Below are positions 22,342 to 33,219 of a stretch of DNA of 64,000 nt, in pieces. Made by a program: the position numbers and the translations under genes. Under the pieces are notes generated by a model. The model searched no databases. It was not told the DNA's origin and saw only the letters and a list, made by a program, of their open reading frames with translations. The stretch comes from Sulfuriflexus sp. (lineage in GTDB: Bacteria; Pseudomonadota; Gammaproteobacteria; AKS1), in assembly GCA_023134145.1 (NCBI GenBank), contig JAGLUW010000019.1:1-64000 (forward strand), given 5' to 3'. Position 1 is the stretch's first letter. Each line of letters opens with the position of its first letter.

Positions 22342-23036
22342 TACACAGATTTCTTAACCATCATTTGTTTTATCTTACCAATAGCCTTGGTCGGGTTAAG
22401 CCCTTTCGGACAAACCTCCACGCAATTCATAATACTGTGACAACGAAATAATTTATACGCATCATCTAACATTTGTAAGCGTTTTTCAGTTGCCTGATCT
22501 CGACTATCTGCCAAGAAACGACTTGCCTGCAATAAAGCTGCTGGGCCAAGAAAACGTTCCGGGTTCCACCAGAATGACGGGCATGCCGTTGAACAACAAC
22601 CGCATAAAATACATTCATAAAGGCCATCTAATTGTTCACGCTGTTCAGGTGTTTGCAAACGTTCCACTTCTGGTTGTGGATCATTGTTCTGTAGCCATGG
22701 TTCAACCGCACGATACTGTTTGTAAAATTGCTCCATATCGACAATGAGATCGCGAATCACTGGCCGACCCGGTAAGGGACGCAGCGTCACCTTGCCGCCC
22801 AAACTAGCTAGAGAAGTCACACAAGCCAAACCATTACGACCATTGATACTCATCGAGTCTGAACCACACACGCCTTCACCACAGGAACGTCGAAAACCCA
22901 ATGTTTCATCTTGTTCTTTCAACAATAACAAGGCATCCAGCAACATCATGTCAGGAGGACAATCATCCAAGACAAAATCTTGCATGTAGGGCTTCGCATC
23001 TACATCAGGATTGTATCTATATATAGAGAAGTGCAT
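22341..23036 (-). CDS. sdhB: Succinate dehydrogenase iron-sulfur subunit
   Basis: RRSCGEGVCGSDSMSING; CILCGCCSTACPSFWWN; CHSIMNCVEVCPKGLNPTKAIGKIK. Confidence 0.97.
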   Translation of the reverse strand: MHFSIYRYNPDVDAKPYMQDFVLDDCPPDMMLLDALLLLKEQDETLGFRRSCGEGVCGSDSMSINGRNGLACVTSLASLGGKVTLRPLPGRPVIRDLIVDMEQFYKQYRAVEPWLQNNDPQPEVERLQTPEQREQLDGLYECILCGCCSTACPSFWWNPERFLGPAALLQASRFLADSRDQATEKRLQMLDDAYKLFRCHSIMNCVEVCPKGLNPTKAIGKIKQMMVKKSV

Positions 23037-24800
23037 CTAGTACACCCGCTCTTTAGGTGGGAAGGTTTCCACACTTAGCGGTTTGGTATGTACCGGTTTA
23101 AAATCCAACTGACGCTCTTTCTTATAGAATAAACTGTGCTTAAGCCAATTAACATCGTTACGCTCAGGATAATCAATCCGTGAATGCGCGCCGCGGCTTT
23201 CCTTCCGCCCTAATGCCGCGCAGATAGTTGCTATCGCAACATCCATCAGGTTTTCTAATTCTAATGCCTCAATTCTTGCTGTATTAAATTGTTGACTATG
23301 ATCCGTTAATCGCACATCCGGTAAACGTTTTTCAAGTTCAACAACCTTTTGTAAACCCTCTTTAAGTACAGATTCAGTTCTAAATACGCCGCAATGTTCT
23401 TCCATAACCAGCTTCAATTTATTGCGCAAACTCGCGACTGATTCACCTTCACCTTTTTTATCCCAGCGTTGTAATCGCTGCATGGTTTTTTCAACCGCTG
23501 ATTCAGGCAAGTCACGATGATGCTGGTTCTCTGCAAGATATTCCATAATATGGTTTGCAGATGAACGACCGAATACCAAAATATCTAATAAGGAATTCCC
23601 ACCAAGACGGTTCGCACCATGAATCGACACACAAGCACATTCACCCGCCGCATATAAACCAGGCACTTCTTCTTCTGGCCCCGATGAAACCGGTACCACC
23701 ACCTGACCAAAACGATTAGTAGGAATACCACCCATCGTGTAATGCGCAGTGGGAAATACAGGGATCGGTTGTTCGGCGGGATCAATATTAAGAAATGATC
23801 GTGTTAGATCACAAATTCCTGGTAAACGCTTGTGCACGACGTCTTTACCAAGGTGATCGACCTTGAGTAAAATATGATCTTTATCTGGCCCGCAACCGCG
23901 CCCCTCTCGAATTTCTGTCGCAATCGCACGACTCACGACATCACGACTGGCAAGGTCTTTAGCCTTCGGTGCATAGTTCGGCATGAAGCGTTCGCCGTTA
24001 CCGTTGATAAGGTAACCACCCTCACCTCGAGCTGCTTCGGTAATTAACATACCCTTTCCGGCAATACCGGTTGGGTGGAATTGAAAGAATTCCATATCTT
24101 GTAGTGGAATGCCTGCACGCAAAGCCATGCCCATACCATCGCCAGTATTAATATGCGCATTGGTTGAAGTGCGAAAGATCTGTGCCGCTCCACCGGTTGC
24201 AATCAAGGTTGTCTTAGCTTCAATAACCAGAGGTTCACCCGTTGCGATATCCACAACTAACGCACCAAGAATATAACCGTCATCATCGCTAATGAGATCA
24301 ACTGAAAAATATTCATCAAAGAAGTGAGTACGTGCAGCAATGTTTTGCTGATAGAGCGCATGAATAATCGCATGACCGGTACGGTCTGCGGCAGCACAAG
24401 TTCGCGTAGCTTGATCACCACCAAAGTTTTGACTCTGCCCACCAAAGGGACGCTGATAGATCTTGCCATTTTCAAGCCGCGAGAATGGCACGCCAATATG
24501 TTCAAGTTCGTAAACAACACGAGGTGCTTCTCGACACATATATTCAATCGCATCTTGGTCACCAAGGTAATCACTGCCCTTGACCGTATCAAACATATGC
24601 CAATGCCAATTATCGTCTGTCACATTAGCAAGTGATGCATTCACACCACCCTGAGCCGCAACGGTATGCGAACGTGTTGGGAAAACTTTTGAAACGACAG
24701 CAACTCGCGCATCGGCCTGTGATAGTTCTAGTGCGGCACGTAGACCTGCACCGCCGGCACCAATCACCAAGGTATCAAATTTACGGCGAGGAATAGTCAA
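23037..24800 (-). CDS. sdhA: Succinate dehydrogenase flavoprotein subunit
   Basis: [67 protein letters not shown] 24800 preferred over TTG 24842. Confidence 0.96.
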   Translation of the reverse strand: MTIPRRKFDTLVIGAGGAGLRAALELSQADARVAVVSKVFPTRSHTVAAQGGVNASLANVTDDNWHWHMFDTVKGSDYLGDQDAIEYMCREAPRVVYELEHIGVPFSRLENGKIYQRPFGGQSQNFGGDQATRTCAAADRTGHAIIHALYQQNIAARTHFFDEYFSVDLISDDDGYILGALVVDIATGEPLVIEAKTTLIATGGAAQIFRTSTNAHINTGDGMGMALRAGIPLQDMEFFQFHPTGIAGKGMLITEAARGEGGYLINGNGERFMPNYAPKAKDLASRDVVSRAIATEIREGRGCGPDKDHILLKVDHLGKDVVHKRLPGICDLTRSFLNIDPAEQPIPVFPTAHYTMGGIPTNRFGQVVVPVSSGPEEEVPGLYAAGECACVSIHGANRLGGNSLLDILVFGRSSANHIMEYLAENQHHRDLPESAVEKTMQRLQRWDKKGEGESVASLRNKLKLVMEEHCGVFRTESVLKEGLQKVVELEKRLPDVRLTDHSQQFNTARIEALELENLMDVAIATICAALGRKESRGAHSRIDYPERNDVNWLKHSLFYKKERQLDFKPVHTKPLSVETFPPKERVY

Positions 24801-25144
24801 ACTGTCGCTCCAGTATTTATGAGTAATATTTTCAAAATCCAAAGCATCATCGCTATCAAATACAATGCAAGCAACGACAACAGTAATGCACGAATTGCAA
24901 AGGGATGCACATAATCAACTAGCACATCACGAATCCCGACCCATGCATGCAAAAACAAACCAGCAAAAAACAATATCCATGTAATGGTAACAACAGGTGA
25001 ATAAATAAAAGCCTGCCATGCATCGAGGCTATCCACCTTTTGGAAAATCACCGCAACCGGCATCAATACAATAAATAATAATAGATACACCGCTGATGCA
25101 CGCTGCAACAGCCATGCTCTTAAACCTGTTAACACGCCACTCAT
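24797..25144 (-). CDS. sdhD: Succinate dehydrogenase membrane anchor subunit
   Basis: [26 protein letters not shown]...[14 protein letters not shown]. Confidence 0.92.
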   Translation of the reverse strand: MSGVLTGLRAWLLQRASAVYLLLFIVLMPVAVIFQKVDSLDAWQAFIYSPVVTITWILFFAGLFLHAWVGIRDVLVDYVHPFAIRALLLSLLALYLIAMMLWILKILLINTGATV

Positions 25145-25518
25145 AAACTGGCACCCACCATTACGGCAGATATAATCAGTGCGAGTACAATCACTAACCA
25201 TGCAGTGCTGCGTGCTTGTTGTTTCTCAATACCAATGTCGATATCCAACAACAGATAACGTATGCCCGCTAATAGGTGATGTAACAAAGACCAAACAAGC
25301 AATGCCAATATGATTTTGACAGGAATGCTATCAAGGTATTCGAGAATATGTGCAAGGCCAGCTTCGTTTTGTAAGGAACGTTCTAGTGCATAAATCAAAA
25401 ATGGCAAAACCAGAAACAACAACACACCAGTAAGCCGATGTGCAATCGACATAATCGCCGTAATGGGGAATCGAATCTGCATAAGATTCAAAAAAACAGG
25501 TCGTTTTTGCTTCAACAT
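25141..25518 (-). CDS. sdhC: Succinate dehydrogenase cytochrome b556 subunit
   Basis: RPVFLNLMQIRFPITAIMSIAHRLTGVLLFL; HHLLAGIRYLLLDI. Confidence 0.94.
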   Translation of the reverse strand: MLKQKRPVFLNLMQIRFPITAIMSIAHRLTGVLLFLVLPFLIYALERSLQNEAGLAHILEYLDSIPVKIILALLVWSLLHHLLAGIRYLLLDIDIGIEKQQARSTAWLVIVLALIISAVMVGASL

Positions 25519-25670
25519 ACGTATGACAGTCTTTCCCTACATAAAGTGGACTAATACGAACTAGAAAAGCCATCTTAACTCGCACATCCTTACGGTGCAA
25601 TTAGTGCGTATATCTAGGTTTCACGATGATATACTGACAATATTGAACGATATTTATCAGGACAACGTAA

Positions 25671-26720
25671 ATGAGTAATGAATGGGCAGACTTTCTGCAA
25701 ACACAGCACGCACACAGTGACGAAGTGGGCGTAAGCCATTTTGCAGATGATGCGGCAACCGCAGATAACGATACAAACTTCATTTGCGATCTATCTCAGA
25801 TCGGTATCCTGCGTATTAACGGTGATGATGCAGAAACATTTTTGCAAGGCCAGTTAAGCAATGATGTTAACGCCCTTGATGGCAAGCAAAGCCAACTCAG
25901 TAGTTATTGCAGTCCTAAAGGTCGAATTCTAGCGAGCTTTAGACTTTATCGTACCGGCGATGATTTTTATCTACTCATCCCTGCCGATACACTTGCCGCA
26001 ACACAAAAACGTTTACGCATGTTTGTTTTAATGTCTAAAGTGACGATTGATGATGTTAGCGATGAATTAATCCGTATCGGTATTAGCGGTGAAAAGGCCA
26101 ATGCCGCGCTCGAACAACTATCACTTCCAGTGCCCGCGACTGAAAATGGATTGGCGAGTAAAGATTCCGTACATATTCTTGCTATTCCAAGTGCACAAAC
26201 ACGTTACATACTTGTCGCCCCACTCGCTGCTGCGCCAGATATGTGGAACAGCTTAAAAGAACAACTCCCGGCCAAAGGCTATAACCATTGGAATTTAATG
26301 GATATTCAGCAGGGCATCCCCAGTATTGTTGCTGCCACGGTTGATGCCTTTGTCCCACAAATGGTCAACCTGCATGCCATAGATGGTGTCAGTTTCAGCA
26401 AGGGCTGTTATCCCGGCCAAGAAATTGTCGCCAGAATGCACTATTTAGGAAAGCTAAAACGCCGGATGTATCGAGCACATGTCGAGACAGATCAAGCACC
26501 TAAGCCCGGAGATACACTATTTTCAGCCGACAGTGACAGTGGCCAAGGTGCTGGGCAAATAGTCATGAGCGCCGCATTAGCTAATGGGCACTACGAAGTG
26601 CTCGCGGTTATGCAAATCAAAGCATATGAGGAAAGTGGCCTGCATTTACACAATAACGAGGGACCAAAGCTCGAACCCAGAGATATTCCTTACACAGTCT
26701 CACTTGAGCGTGAAAAATAA
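25671..26720 (+). CDS. ygfZ: tRNA-modifying / folate-binding protein YgfZ
   Basis: GVSFSKGCYPGQEIVARMHYLGKLKRRMYR (KGC-YxGQE motif). Confidence 0.94.
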   Translation: MSNEWADFLQTQHAHSDEVGVSHFADDAATADNDTNFICDLSQIGILRINGDDAETFLQGQLSNDVNALDGKQSQLSSYCSPKGRILASFRLYRTGDDFYLLIPADTLAATQKRLRMFVLMSKVTIDDVSDELIRIGISGEKANAALEQLSLPVPATENGLASKDSVHILAIPSAQTRYILVAPLAAAPDMWNSLKEQLPAKGYNHWNLMDIQQGIPSIVAATVDAFVPQMVNLHAIDGVSFSKGCYPGQEIVARMHYLGKLKRRMYRAHVETDQAPKPGDTLFSADSDSGQGAGQIVMSAALANGHYEVLAVMQIKAYEESGLHLHNNEGPKLEPRDIPYTVSLEREK

Positions 26721-26819
26721 CTAAATCAACCTTTATTTTCTGCTCAAACTGCCGATAACAATAATAAGAATCTTAATTCCTTATTTTGAATGCGGATATA
26801 GTCCCAATCGGAGACAACA

Positions 26820-27650
26820 GTGGAAATGATTGAAGAGTTTTATACCGGTCTTATCGAAGACATTAGTAACAATAAACTCGAATTACCCACCCTTCCCGAG
26901 GTCGCGTTAAAGGTTCGCGAGACCGTCGAAGACGATAACGTCAATGCCAGAAAGGTTGCCGATGTTATCGGTAGTGATGCAGCTCTTTCTGCCCGCCTTA
27001 TCCAAGTTGCCAATAGTCCAATGTACCGCGGTAGTAGCCCAATAGAAGATATTCAAATGGCCGTAGCAAGAATGGGTTTTACGGTTACCCGTGATTTAGT
27101 TGTTGGTCTCGCTATGCGTCAAATGTTTCAAGCCACATCTGATGTTACTGACATACGTTTACGATTAAGTTGGGAACACAGCACACAAGTTGCCGGTTTA
27201 ACAACGATGTTATGTAAGCATTTCACTAAGCTCAAACCTGATCAAGCGATGCTTGCCGGATTAGTTCACGATATTGGTGTACTACCTATTTTAGTGCGCG
27301 CTGAAGAATATCCTGACCTCTTAGAAAATCCGGCACTACTTGACAGTTTAACCAGAGAATTGCATCCAAGACTCGGCACACTCATTCTTGACTCATGGGA
27401 TTTCCCACAAGAACTTGTTGACGTTGCTGCCCAACATGAAAATCTTGAGTATGATTCAGGCGACAAGATTGACTACGTTGATCTCGTTCAGGTTGCCAAT
27501 ATTCAGGCTCACCAAGGTAATAATCATCCATTAGCTAATGTTGATGTCAGTAAAATACCTTCATGTATCAAGCTTGGCATGACTGGTGAAGAACATGACA
27601 TTGGTGATATCGGAGATGCAGAAGAACTACAAGGTATTCTGGTCGCTTAA
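26820..27650 (+). CDS. HDOD domain protein
   Basis: LPTLPEVALKVRETVEDDNVNARKVADVIGSDAALSARLIQVANSPMYRG; GLVHDIGVLPIL. Confidence 0.9.
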   Translation: MEMIEEFYTGLIEDISNNKLELPTLPEVALKVRETVEDDNVNARKVADVIGSDAALSARLIQVANSPMYRGSSPIEDIQMAVARMGFTVTRDLVVGLAMRQMFQATSDVTDIRLRLSWEHSTQVAGLTTMLCKHFTKLKPDQAMLAGLVHDIGVLPILVRAEEYPDLLENPALLDSLTRELHPRLGTLILDSWDFPQELVDVAAQHENLEYDSGDKIDYVDLVQVANIQAHQGNNHPLANVDVSKIPSCIKLGMTGEEHDIGDIGDAEELQGILVA

Positions 27651-27651
27651 C

Positions 27652-29190
27652 TCAATCCTCGGCGGCTTTATCGTCCACGTTCTTTGCATTCACATCAGCA
27701 CGTGCACGCATGTGAGGGAAAAGCAAAACATCACGAATCGATGCCGAATCTGTTAGCAACATAACCAAACGATCGATACCAATACCTTCGCCCGCTGTTG
27801 GTGGCAAACCATGTTCTAAGGCAACCACATAGTCGGCATCAAAGTGCATTGCTTCATCATCGCCCGCATCTTTTTGCTCTACTTGTTCACGGAAACGTGC
27901 AGCCTGATCTTCGGCATCATTTAATTCCGAGAAACCATTCGCAATTTCACGTCCACCGACAAAGAATTCAAAACGATCCGTCACAAATGAGTTTTCATTA
28001 TTGCGGCGAGCTAGTGGCGACACTTCCGCCGGATACGCTGTAATAAATGTTGGATTCTTTAATTGATGCTCAACAGTCTTTTCAAATATTTCAATCTGCA
28101 CCTTACCAAGACCATAGCTATCTTTTATATGAATATCTAAACCTTCAGCAATTTTACGCGCTGTATCAAGATCATTAAGTTGCACTTCAGTTAACTCTGA
28201 ATTGAAATGCAAAATAGATTCAATCACCGTCATGCGAATAAACGGACTACCAAAATCGTATTGCTCACCTTGATATTCAACCATCGGCGAACCTAACAAA
28301 TCTTCGGCAAGGCCACGTAACAATTCTTCAGTGATATTCATGAGATCATGGTAATCAGCATATGCCTCATAAAATTCAATCATGGTAAATTCGGGATTGT
28401 GTCGCGTCGACAAACCTTCATTACGGAAGTTACGATTAATTTCATAAACGCGCTCAAAGCCACCCACAACTAAACGCTTGAGATATAGCTCAGGCGCAAT
28501 ACGCAGATATAACCCCATATCAAGTGCATTATGATGTGTCTCAAATGGTCTTGCGGCGGCACCACCTGGAATGGCTTGCATCATGGGTGTTTCAACTTCC
28601 ATGAAGTCACGCTTGTTAAAGAAGTCGCGAATGTAACCAATGATTTTAGTTCGCATAACAAAGGTGTTACGCGAAACATCATTCATAATCAGGTCAAGGT
28701 AACGTTGGCGGTAACGTGCTTCTTGATCAACAAGACCATGAAATTTTTCTGGCAATGGGCGCAAGGCTTTTGTTAACAGACGAATGTTATCAACTTTAAC
28801 TGATAGCTCACCGGTCTTAGTGCGAAACAGAACACCTTCAGCGCCAATAATGTCGCCAATATCCCATTTCTTAAATTGCGTGTTATAAAAACCTTCCGCT
28901 AACGTATCGCGAGTAACATACAACTGCATTTGACCTGACATATCTTGCACATGCGCAAATGAAGCTTTGCCCATAATACGGCGTGTCATCATGCGGCCAG
29001 CAATCGAAACACGAATTCCATCTTGTTCCAATTTATCGCCATCAACATCATTGTACTTAGCATGTAACTCACCCGCCATCACATCGCGACGGAAGTCATT
29101 TGGAAAGGCAATCCCATCACCATCATTTCGTAATGTATTGAGCTTATCGCGGCGTTGGGTTATCTGTTCGTTTTCATCAATGTCAGTCAT
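27652..29190 (-). CDS. lysS: Lysyl-tRNA synthetase (class II)
   Basis: FLVEVETPMM-type motif ([29 protein letters not shown]); [50 protein letters not shown]. Confidence 0.98.
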   Translation of the reverse strand: MTDIDENEQITQRRDKLNTLRNDGDGIAFPNDFRRDVMAGELHAKYNDVDGDKLEQDGIRVSIAGRMMTRRIMGKASFAHVQDMSGQMQLYVTRDTLAEGFYNTQFKKWDIGDIIGAEGVLFRTKTGELSVKVDNIRLLTKALRPLPEKFHGLVDQEARYRQRYLDLIMNDVSRNTFVMRTKIIGYIRDFFNKRDFMEVETPMMQAIPGGAAARPFETHHNALDMGLYLRIAPELYLKRLVVGGFERVYEINRNFRNEGLSTRHNPEFTMIEFYEAYADYHDLMNITEELLRGLAEDLLGSPMVEYQGEQYDFGSPFIRMTVIESILHFNSELTEVQLNDLDTARKIAEGLDIHIKDSYGLGKVQIEIFEKTVEHQLKNPTFITAYPAEVSPLARRNNENSFVTDRFEFFVGGREIANGFSELNDAEDQAARFREQVEQKDAGDDEAMHFDADYVVALEHGLPPTAGEGIGIDRLVMLLTDSASIRDVLLFPHMRARADVNAKNVDDKAAED

Positions 29191-29248
29191 GCTTTTTTCC
29201 GATTATGTCTAGCGTATCTATATAGTAACACGCGTTAAATTTGTCGTC

Positions 29249-30347
29249 TTACAAACCCTGTTTGAGGCTTGCTTCAATAAATTGGTCTAGTGAGCCGTCT
29301 AATACAGCTTGGGTGTTGCCTGTTTCTACGCCCGTGCGTAAATCTTTAATTCGAGATTGATCCAATACATAAGAACGGATCTGACTGCCCCAGCCAATAT
29401 CAGATTTAGTCTCTTCTACGGCTTGTTGGTCAACTGAACGTTTTTGCATCTCCATCTCATACAATTTAGCTTTAAGTTGCTTCATCGCCGTGGCTTTGTT
29501 CTTATGTTGCGAACGATCATTTTGACACTGAACGACAATGCCGCTCGGGTTATGCGTAATACGTACTGCCGATTCAGTACGGTTCACATGCTGACCACCT
29601 GCACCACTAGCACGATACACATCAATGCGTAAGTCTGCAGGATTAATATCAATCTCGATATTATCGTCAATTTCAGGTGAAACAAAAACTGCAGCAAAAG
29701 AAGTATGTCGGCGATTACCCGAATCAAACGGTGACTTGCGTACTAAACGATGCACACCGATTTCAGTTCTTAGCCAACCAAAGGCGTAAGGACCAATGAT
29801 TTGAATGGTTGCTGACTTAATACCCGCGACTTCACCAGCGGAAGCTTCAATAATCTCAACCTTAAAGTCATGTTGCTCCGCCCAACGTAGATACATACGC
29901 AATAACATTTCAGACCAATCTTGAGCTTCGGTACCACCAGAGCCAGACTGAATATCGAGAAAGGCATTATTGGGATCCATTTCACCGGAGAACATGCGTT
30001 GAAATTCAAGCTGAGCTAAATCTTTTTCTTGGGCGTCGAGATCTTCGACAACCGTATCTACCGTTTCTTGATCTTGCTCTGCTTCGGCAAGCTCCAGTAA
30101 TTCGCGCGCATCACTCAAACCACCCGTTAGGGCATCTAATGTATTTACAACTTGTTCGAGCATGGATCGCTCACGACCCAGTGCCTGAGCACGGTCTTGA
30201 TCATTCCAAATATCGGGGTCTTCGAGCTCGCGGTTAACTTCAGTTAGACGCTCTGACTTATTCTCGTAGTCAAAGGTACCCCCTAAGCTCATCGGAGCGT
30301 AGCAACATATCTTTGATTCGGGTGTAAATGAGATTTAGCTCTAACAT
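29249..30347 (-). CDS. prfB: Peptide chain release factor 2 (programmed +1 frameshift after codon 25)
   Basis: [16 protein letters not shown]. The 5' zero-frame segment 30347-30273 encodes [25 protein letters not shown] and ends at CTT-TGA; the +1 frame continues [13 protein letters not shown] from 30271. Confidence 0.97.
30270..30284 (-). promoter_or_regulatory. prfB frameshift signal AGGGGG-TAC-CTT-TGA
   Basis: SD-like AGGGGG (30279-30284), then slippery CTT (30273-30275) and in-frame TGA (30270-30272). Confidence 0.97.
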
Positions 30348-30425
30348 GGCGTCTTTATTATTGTCTTTTCAAAGCGCTAAATATTACTACAGAGCGTCCC
30401 CGCACTCCATATTAATTCAAGCATT

Positions 30426-32156
30426 TCAATAAAGCTCTACCTGCTCAACCATCAATTGAGCCGTCTTTCGCCCCTGGAATTCATTAACATCAAGTCGATA
30501 CGCTAATTTCACCCTGCTCGTACCGGCAGGCCAATCTTCATCTGTAATATTAAAGGCAATCGCATCAATACAACCTGAGTCATTCGGCAGACGTAGCATC
30601 ATTTTCAAGTGTTTTTCAGCGAGTATCTTTTTGCTGACGATCTCGAACTCACCGTCAAAAATCGGTTCGGGAAAACCCTGTCCCCACGGCCCGGCGTTTC
30701 GTAATTGCTCGGCAAATTCAAGCGACAATTCTTTTTCAGTCAATTCACCGTCACTGAGAATTAAACCTTCTAAATCATCATCTGAAAGTAATGCGCGTAC
30801 TTGTTGATCAAATGCTTGGCTAAAGAGCTGAAAATTTTCACGAGGTAAACTTAAACCTGCCGCCATTGCATGGCCACCGAACTTACTAATCAGTTCAGGA
30901 TGCTTTGCTGCAACAGCATCCAACACATCACGGATATGTAAACCAGGAATCGAACGAGCCGAACCTTTAATAGTGCCCGCCTCTTCACCCGGAGCAAAAG
31001 CAATTACTGGCCGATATAATTGTTCTTTAACCCGTGAAGCCAAGATACCAATCACACCTTGATGCCAGTTCTTATCAAAAAGACAAACGCCGACGGGTAA
31101 TTCATCACCCAACTCTAATTTTTCTAAAATAATAAATGCCTGCTGGCGCATATCAGTTTCAATATGTCGGCGTTGTTTATTTAAATTATCTAGCTCACTA
31201 GCAAGCTTGGCGGCCTTAACTGGATCATCTGTTAATAAACATTCAATACCCAATGACATATCTTCGAGACGACCCGCTGCATTTAAACGTGGCCCAACCG
31301 TGAAACCAAAATCAGATGCAACACACTGTGCCTGATTACGTTTAGCCACATGCAATAAAGCAGTGATGCCAGCACAACACTGCCCCTTGCGAACGCGTGC
31401 CAAACCTTGTGCAACCAGTATACGGTTGTTGTGTTCAAGCGGCACAACATCAGCGACCGTGCCCAACGCAACCAGATCTAATAGATTCGCTAAATTGGGA
31501 TCGGTAATTGAATTGGCTTCAAAATATTTTTGTTCACGTAATTCAGCACGCAGTGCCAACATCACATAAAAAGCCACGCCGACACCTGCCGTGCTTTTAG
31601 CAGGAAATTCATCGCCCACTTGATTTGGATTAACAATGGCATCGGCATTGGGTAATACGGCACCAGGTAGATGATGATCCGTCACGACAACTCGGACACC
31701 CGCTTGCTTTGCAGCGGCAACTCCTTCAACACTGGATATACCATTATCAACGGTGACAATAATATCGGGGGTTCTTTCTAGTGCTAATGCGACGATTTCT
31801 GGTGTCAGCCCATAGCCATAGCTAAATCTATTTGGCACTAAGTAATCAACATACTCTGCACCCATCATCCGCAAGGCACGTAACATCATTGCACAACTGG
31901 TTGCACCATCGGCATCAAAATCAGCAACGATCATTATCTTCTGTTGTTGCTGTATTGCGCCAGCAAGTATTTCTACAGCTTGTTCAATACCCAATAGGTT
32001 CGTGTAAGGTAATAATTGTTTTAAAGAATATTCTAGCTGCTCAGTTTGAGTGATATCACGGCCTGCATAGATATGTTTCAGCATTGCATGGTGTATGGAG
32101 CGCAATTCCACATTGGGTGGACTTCGTCTTACTATGTGCTTATTCGCCGTAGTCAA
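30426..32156 (-). CDS. recJ: Single-stranded-DNA-specific exonuclease RecJ
   Basis: IMIVADFDADGATSCAMMLRAL; VTDHHLPG; FGGHAMAAGLSL. Confidence 0.96.
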   Translation of the reverse strand: MTTANKHIVRRSPPNVELRSIHHAMLKHIYAGRDITQTEQLEYSLKQLLPYTNLLGIEQAVEILAGAIQQQQKIMIVADFDADGATSCAMMLRALRMMGAEYVDYLVPNRFSYGYGLTPEIVALALERTPDIIVTVDNGISSVEGVAAAKQAGVRVVVTDHHLPGAVLPNADAIVNPNQVGDEFPAKSTAGVGVAFYVMLALRAELREQKYFEANSITDPNLANLLDLVALGTVADVVPLEHNNRILVAQGLARVRKGQCCAGITALLHVAKRNQAQCVASDFGFTVGPRLNAAGRLEDMSLGIECLLTDDPVKAAKLASELDNLNKQRRHIETDMRQQAFIILEKLELGDELPVGVCLFDKNWHQGVIGILASRVKEQLYRPVIAFAPGEEAGTIKGSARSIPGLHIRDVLDAVAAKHPELISKFGGHAMAAGLSLPRENFQLFSQAFDQQVRALLSDDDLEGLILSDGELTEKELSLEFAEQLRNAGPWGQGFPEPIFDGEFEIVSKKILAEKHLKMMLRLPNDSGCIDAIAFNITDEDWPAGTSRVKLAYRLDVNEFQGRKTAQLMVEQVELY

Positions 32157-32161
32157 GGCAA

Positions 32162-33196
32162 CTACAGTCCGTTTGCTAAGGCAGTCACTGAGATTTTTCT
32201 CGTCCAGAAACGAACTCTGTCTTTTCTTCGTAACTCCAACTTCTGTCGACCTGTAATCAACACTAGCGATTCGAGCGTTTTATTTTTCAATGCGTCCAGC
32301 GCCGGTATGAACCATTCTTTCTCAACGTCCTGAAGTCGGTTCACATACATATCGACTTTCCCTCTCCCTTGATAATCGGCAAGCGAGTCAAAACAAATCA
32401 ACGAATGTTCTTCGTCAGGCAAATCACTATAGCTAGAAACCGATAGAGACATAGGAATATTTACACAGTGGGCCAAGCCTTTTACAAAAGGGTTGCTCGA
32501 TACGACATGTGTCACGCTACTAAATAATTTTTTGGGGAGTGTGCCGCCACCCCACAACCATAATCCGTTTATTTCTGGCTGGCCTATATAACCGCGATTC
32601 GTATTTACTTTGCTTTGCGTCATCTGCATCTGGATTTCATTTAGCAATAATCTCCATTTTGCACCCTCAACGCCCTCAGGTAAGCTTGGTAGAATATTTT
32701 TTTCGACCACCTCGTTCAACGGAACAAATTTTACCTTCGGCTTATAATCAGATCTAATGTAAATCGATGAATCTAGGCTTAAATAAATATCTAGGCCCGC
32801 ACTACCAATTAACTCTTTTAATTCGTCAACAAACTGCTGAAGATCTTTTCGCGTAATCTCGAGATGGCTTCGATCAAATAATAAGACATGATCAAGATCT
32901 GGGCGTAAATGAACTGGCTCTGCGCACATCCAATAGCCAGAACTGGCTGTGACACCACCACCATGAGCCTGAATAGCCCCGACTGGAATATCATCTGATT
33001 CCGTAACATTAAAACCAAATAATTGGCTTAAAGTTATTTTCTGACACAAGACATCTTCTTTATCACCTGCAGAAAAAATCTTTCGTAAATGTGACAACGA
33101 ATCACCAGCCTTTTTCAGGCCGACAGGAAGTTCTTCAAGCTCACTCTCTGAAAGACATGGAGATGGCAAAACCAATGTTAGATTTGATGCCGCCAC
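32162..33196 (-). CDS. Phosphoglycerate-mutase-like (COG4255-type) conserved protein
   Basis: PVHLRPDLDHVLLFDRSHLEIT; NEIQMQMTQSKVNTNRGYIGQPEINGLWLWGGGTLP pattern; adjacent to recJ. Confidence 0.65.
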   Translation of the reverse strand: MAASNLTLVLPSPCLSESELEELPVGLKKAGDSLSHLRKIFSAGDKEDVLCQKITLSQLFGFNVTESDDIPVGAIQAHGGGVTASSGYWMCAEPVHLRPDLDHVLLFDRSHLEITRKDLQQFVDELKELIGSAGLDIYLSLDSSIYIRSDYKPKVKFVPLNEVVEKNILPSLPEGVEGAKWRLLLNEIQMQMTQSKVNTNRGYIGQPEINGLWLWGGGTLPKKLFSSVTHVVSSNPFVKGLAHCVNIPMSLSVSSYSDLPDEEHSLICFDSLADYQGRGKVDMYVNRLQDVEKEWFIPALDALKNKTLESLVLITGRQKLELRRKDRVRFWTRKISVTALANGL

Positions 33197-33219
33197 AATA
33201 TATCGTTCTATCTTATCCG

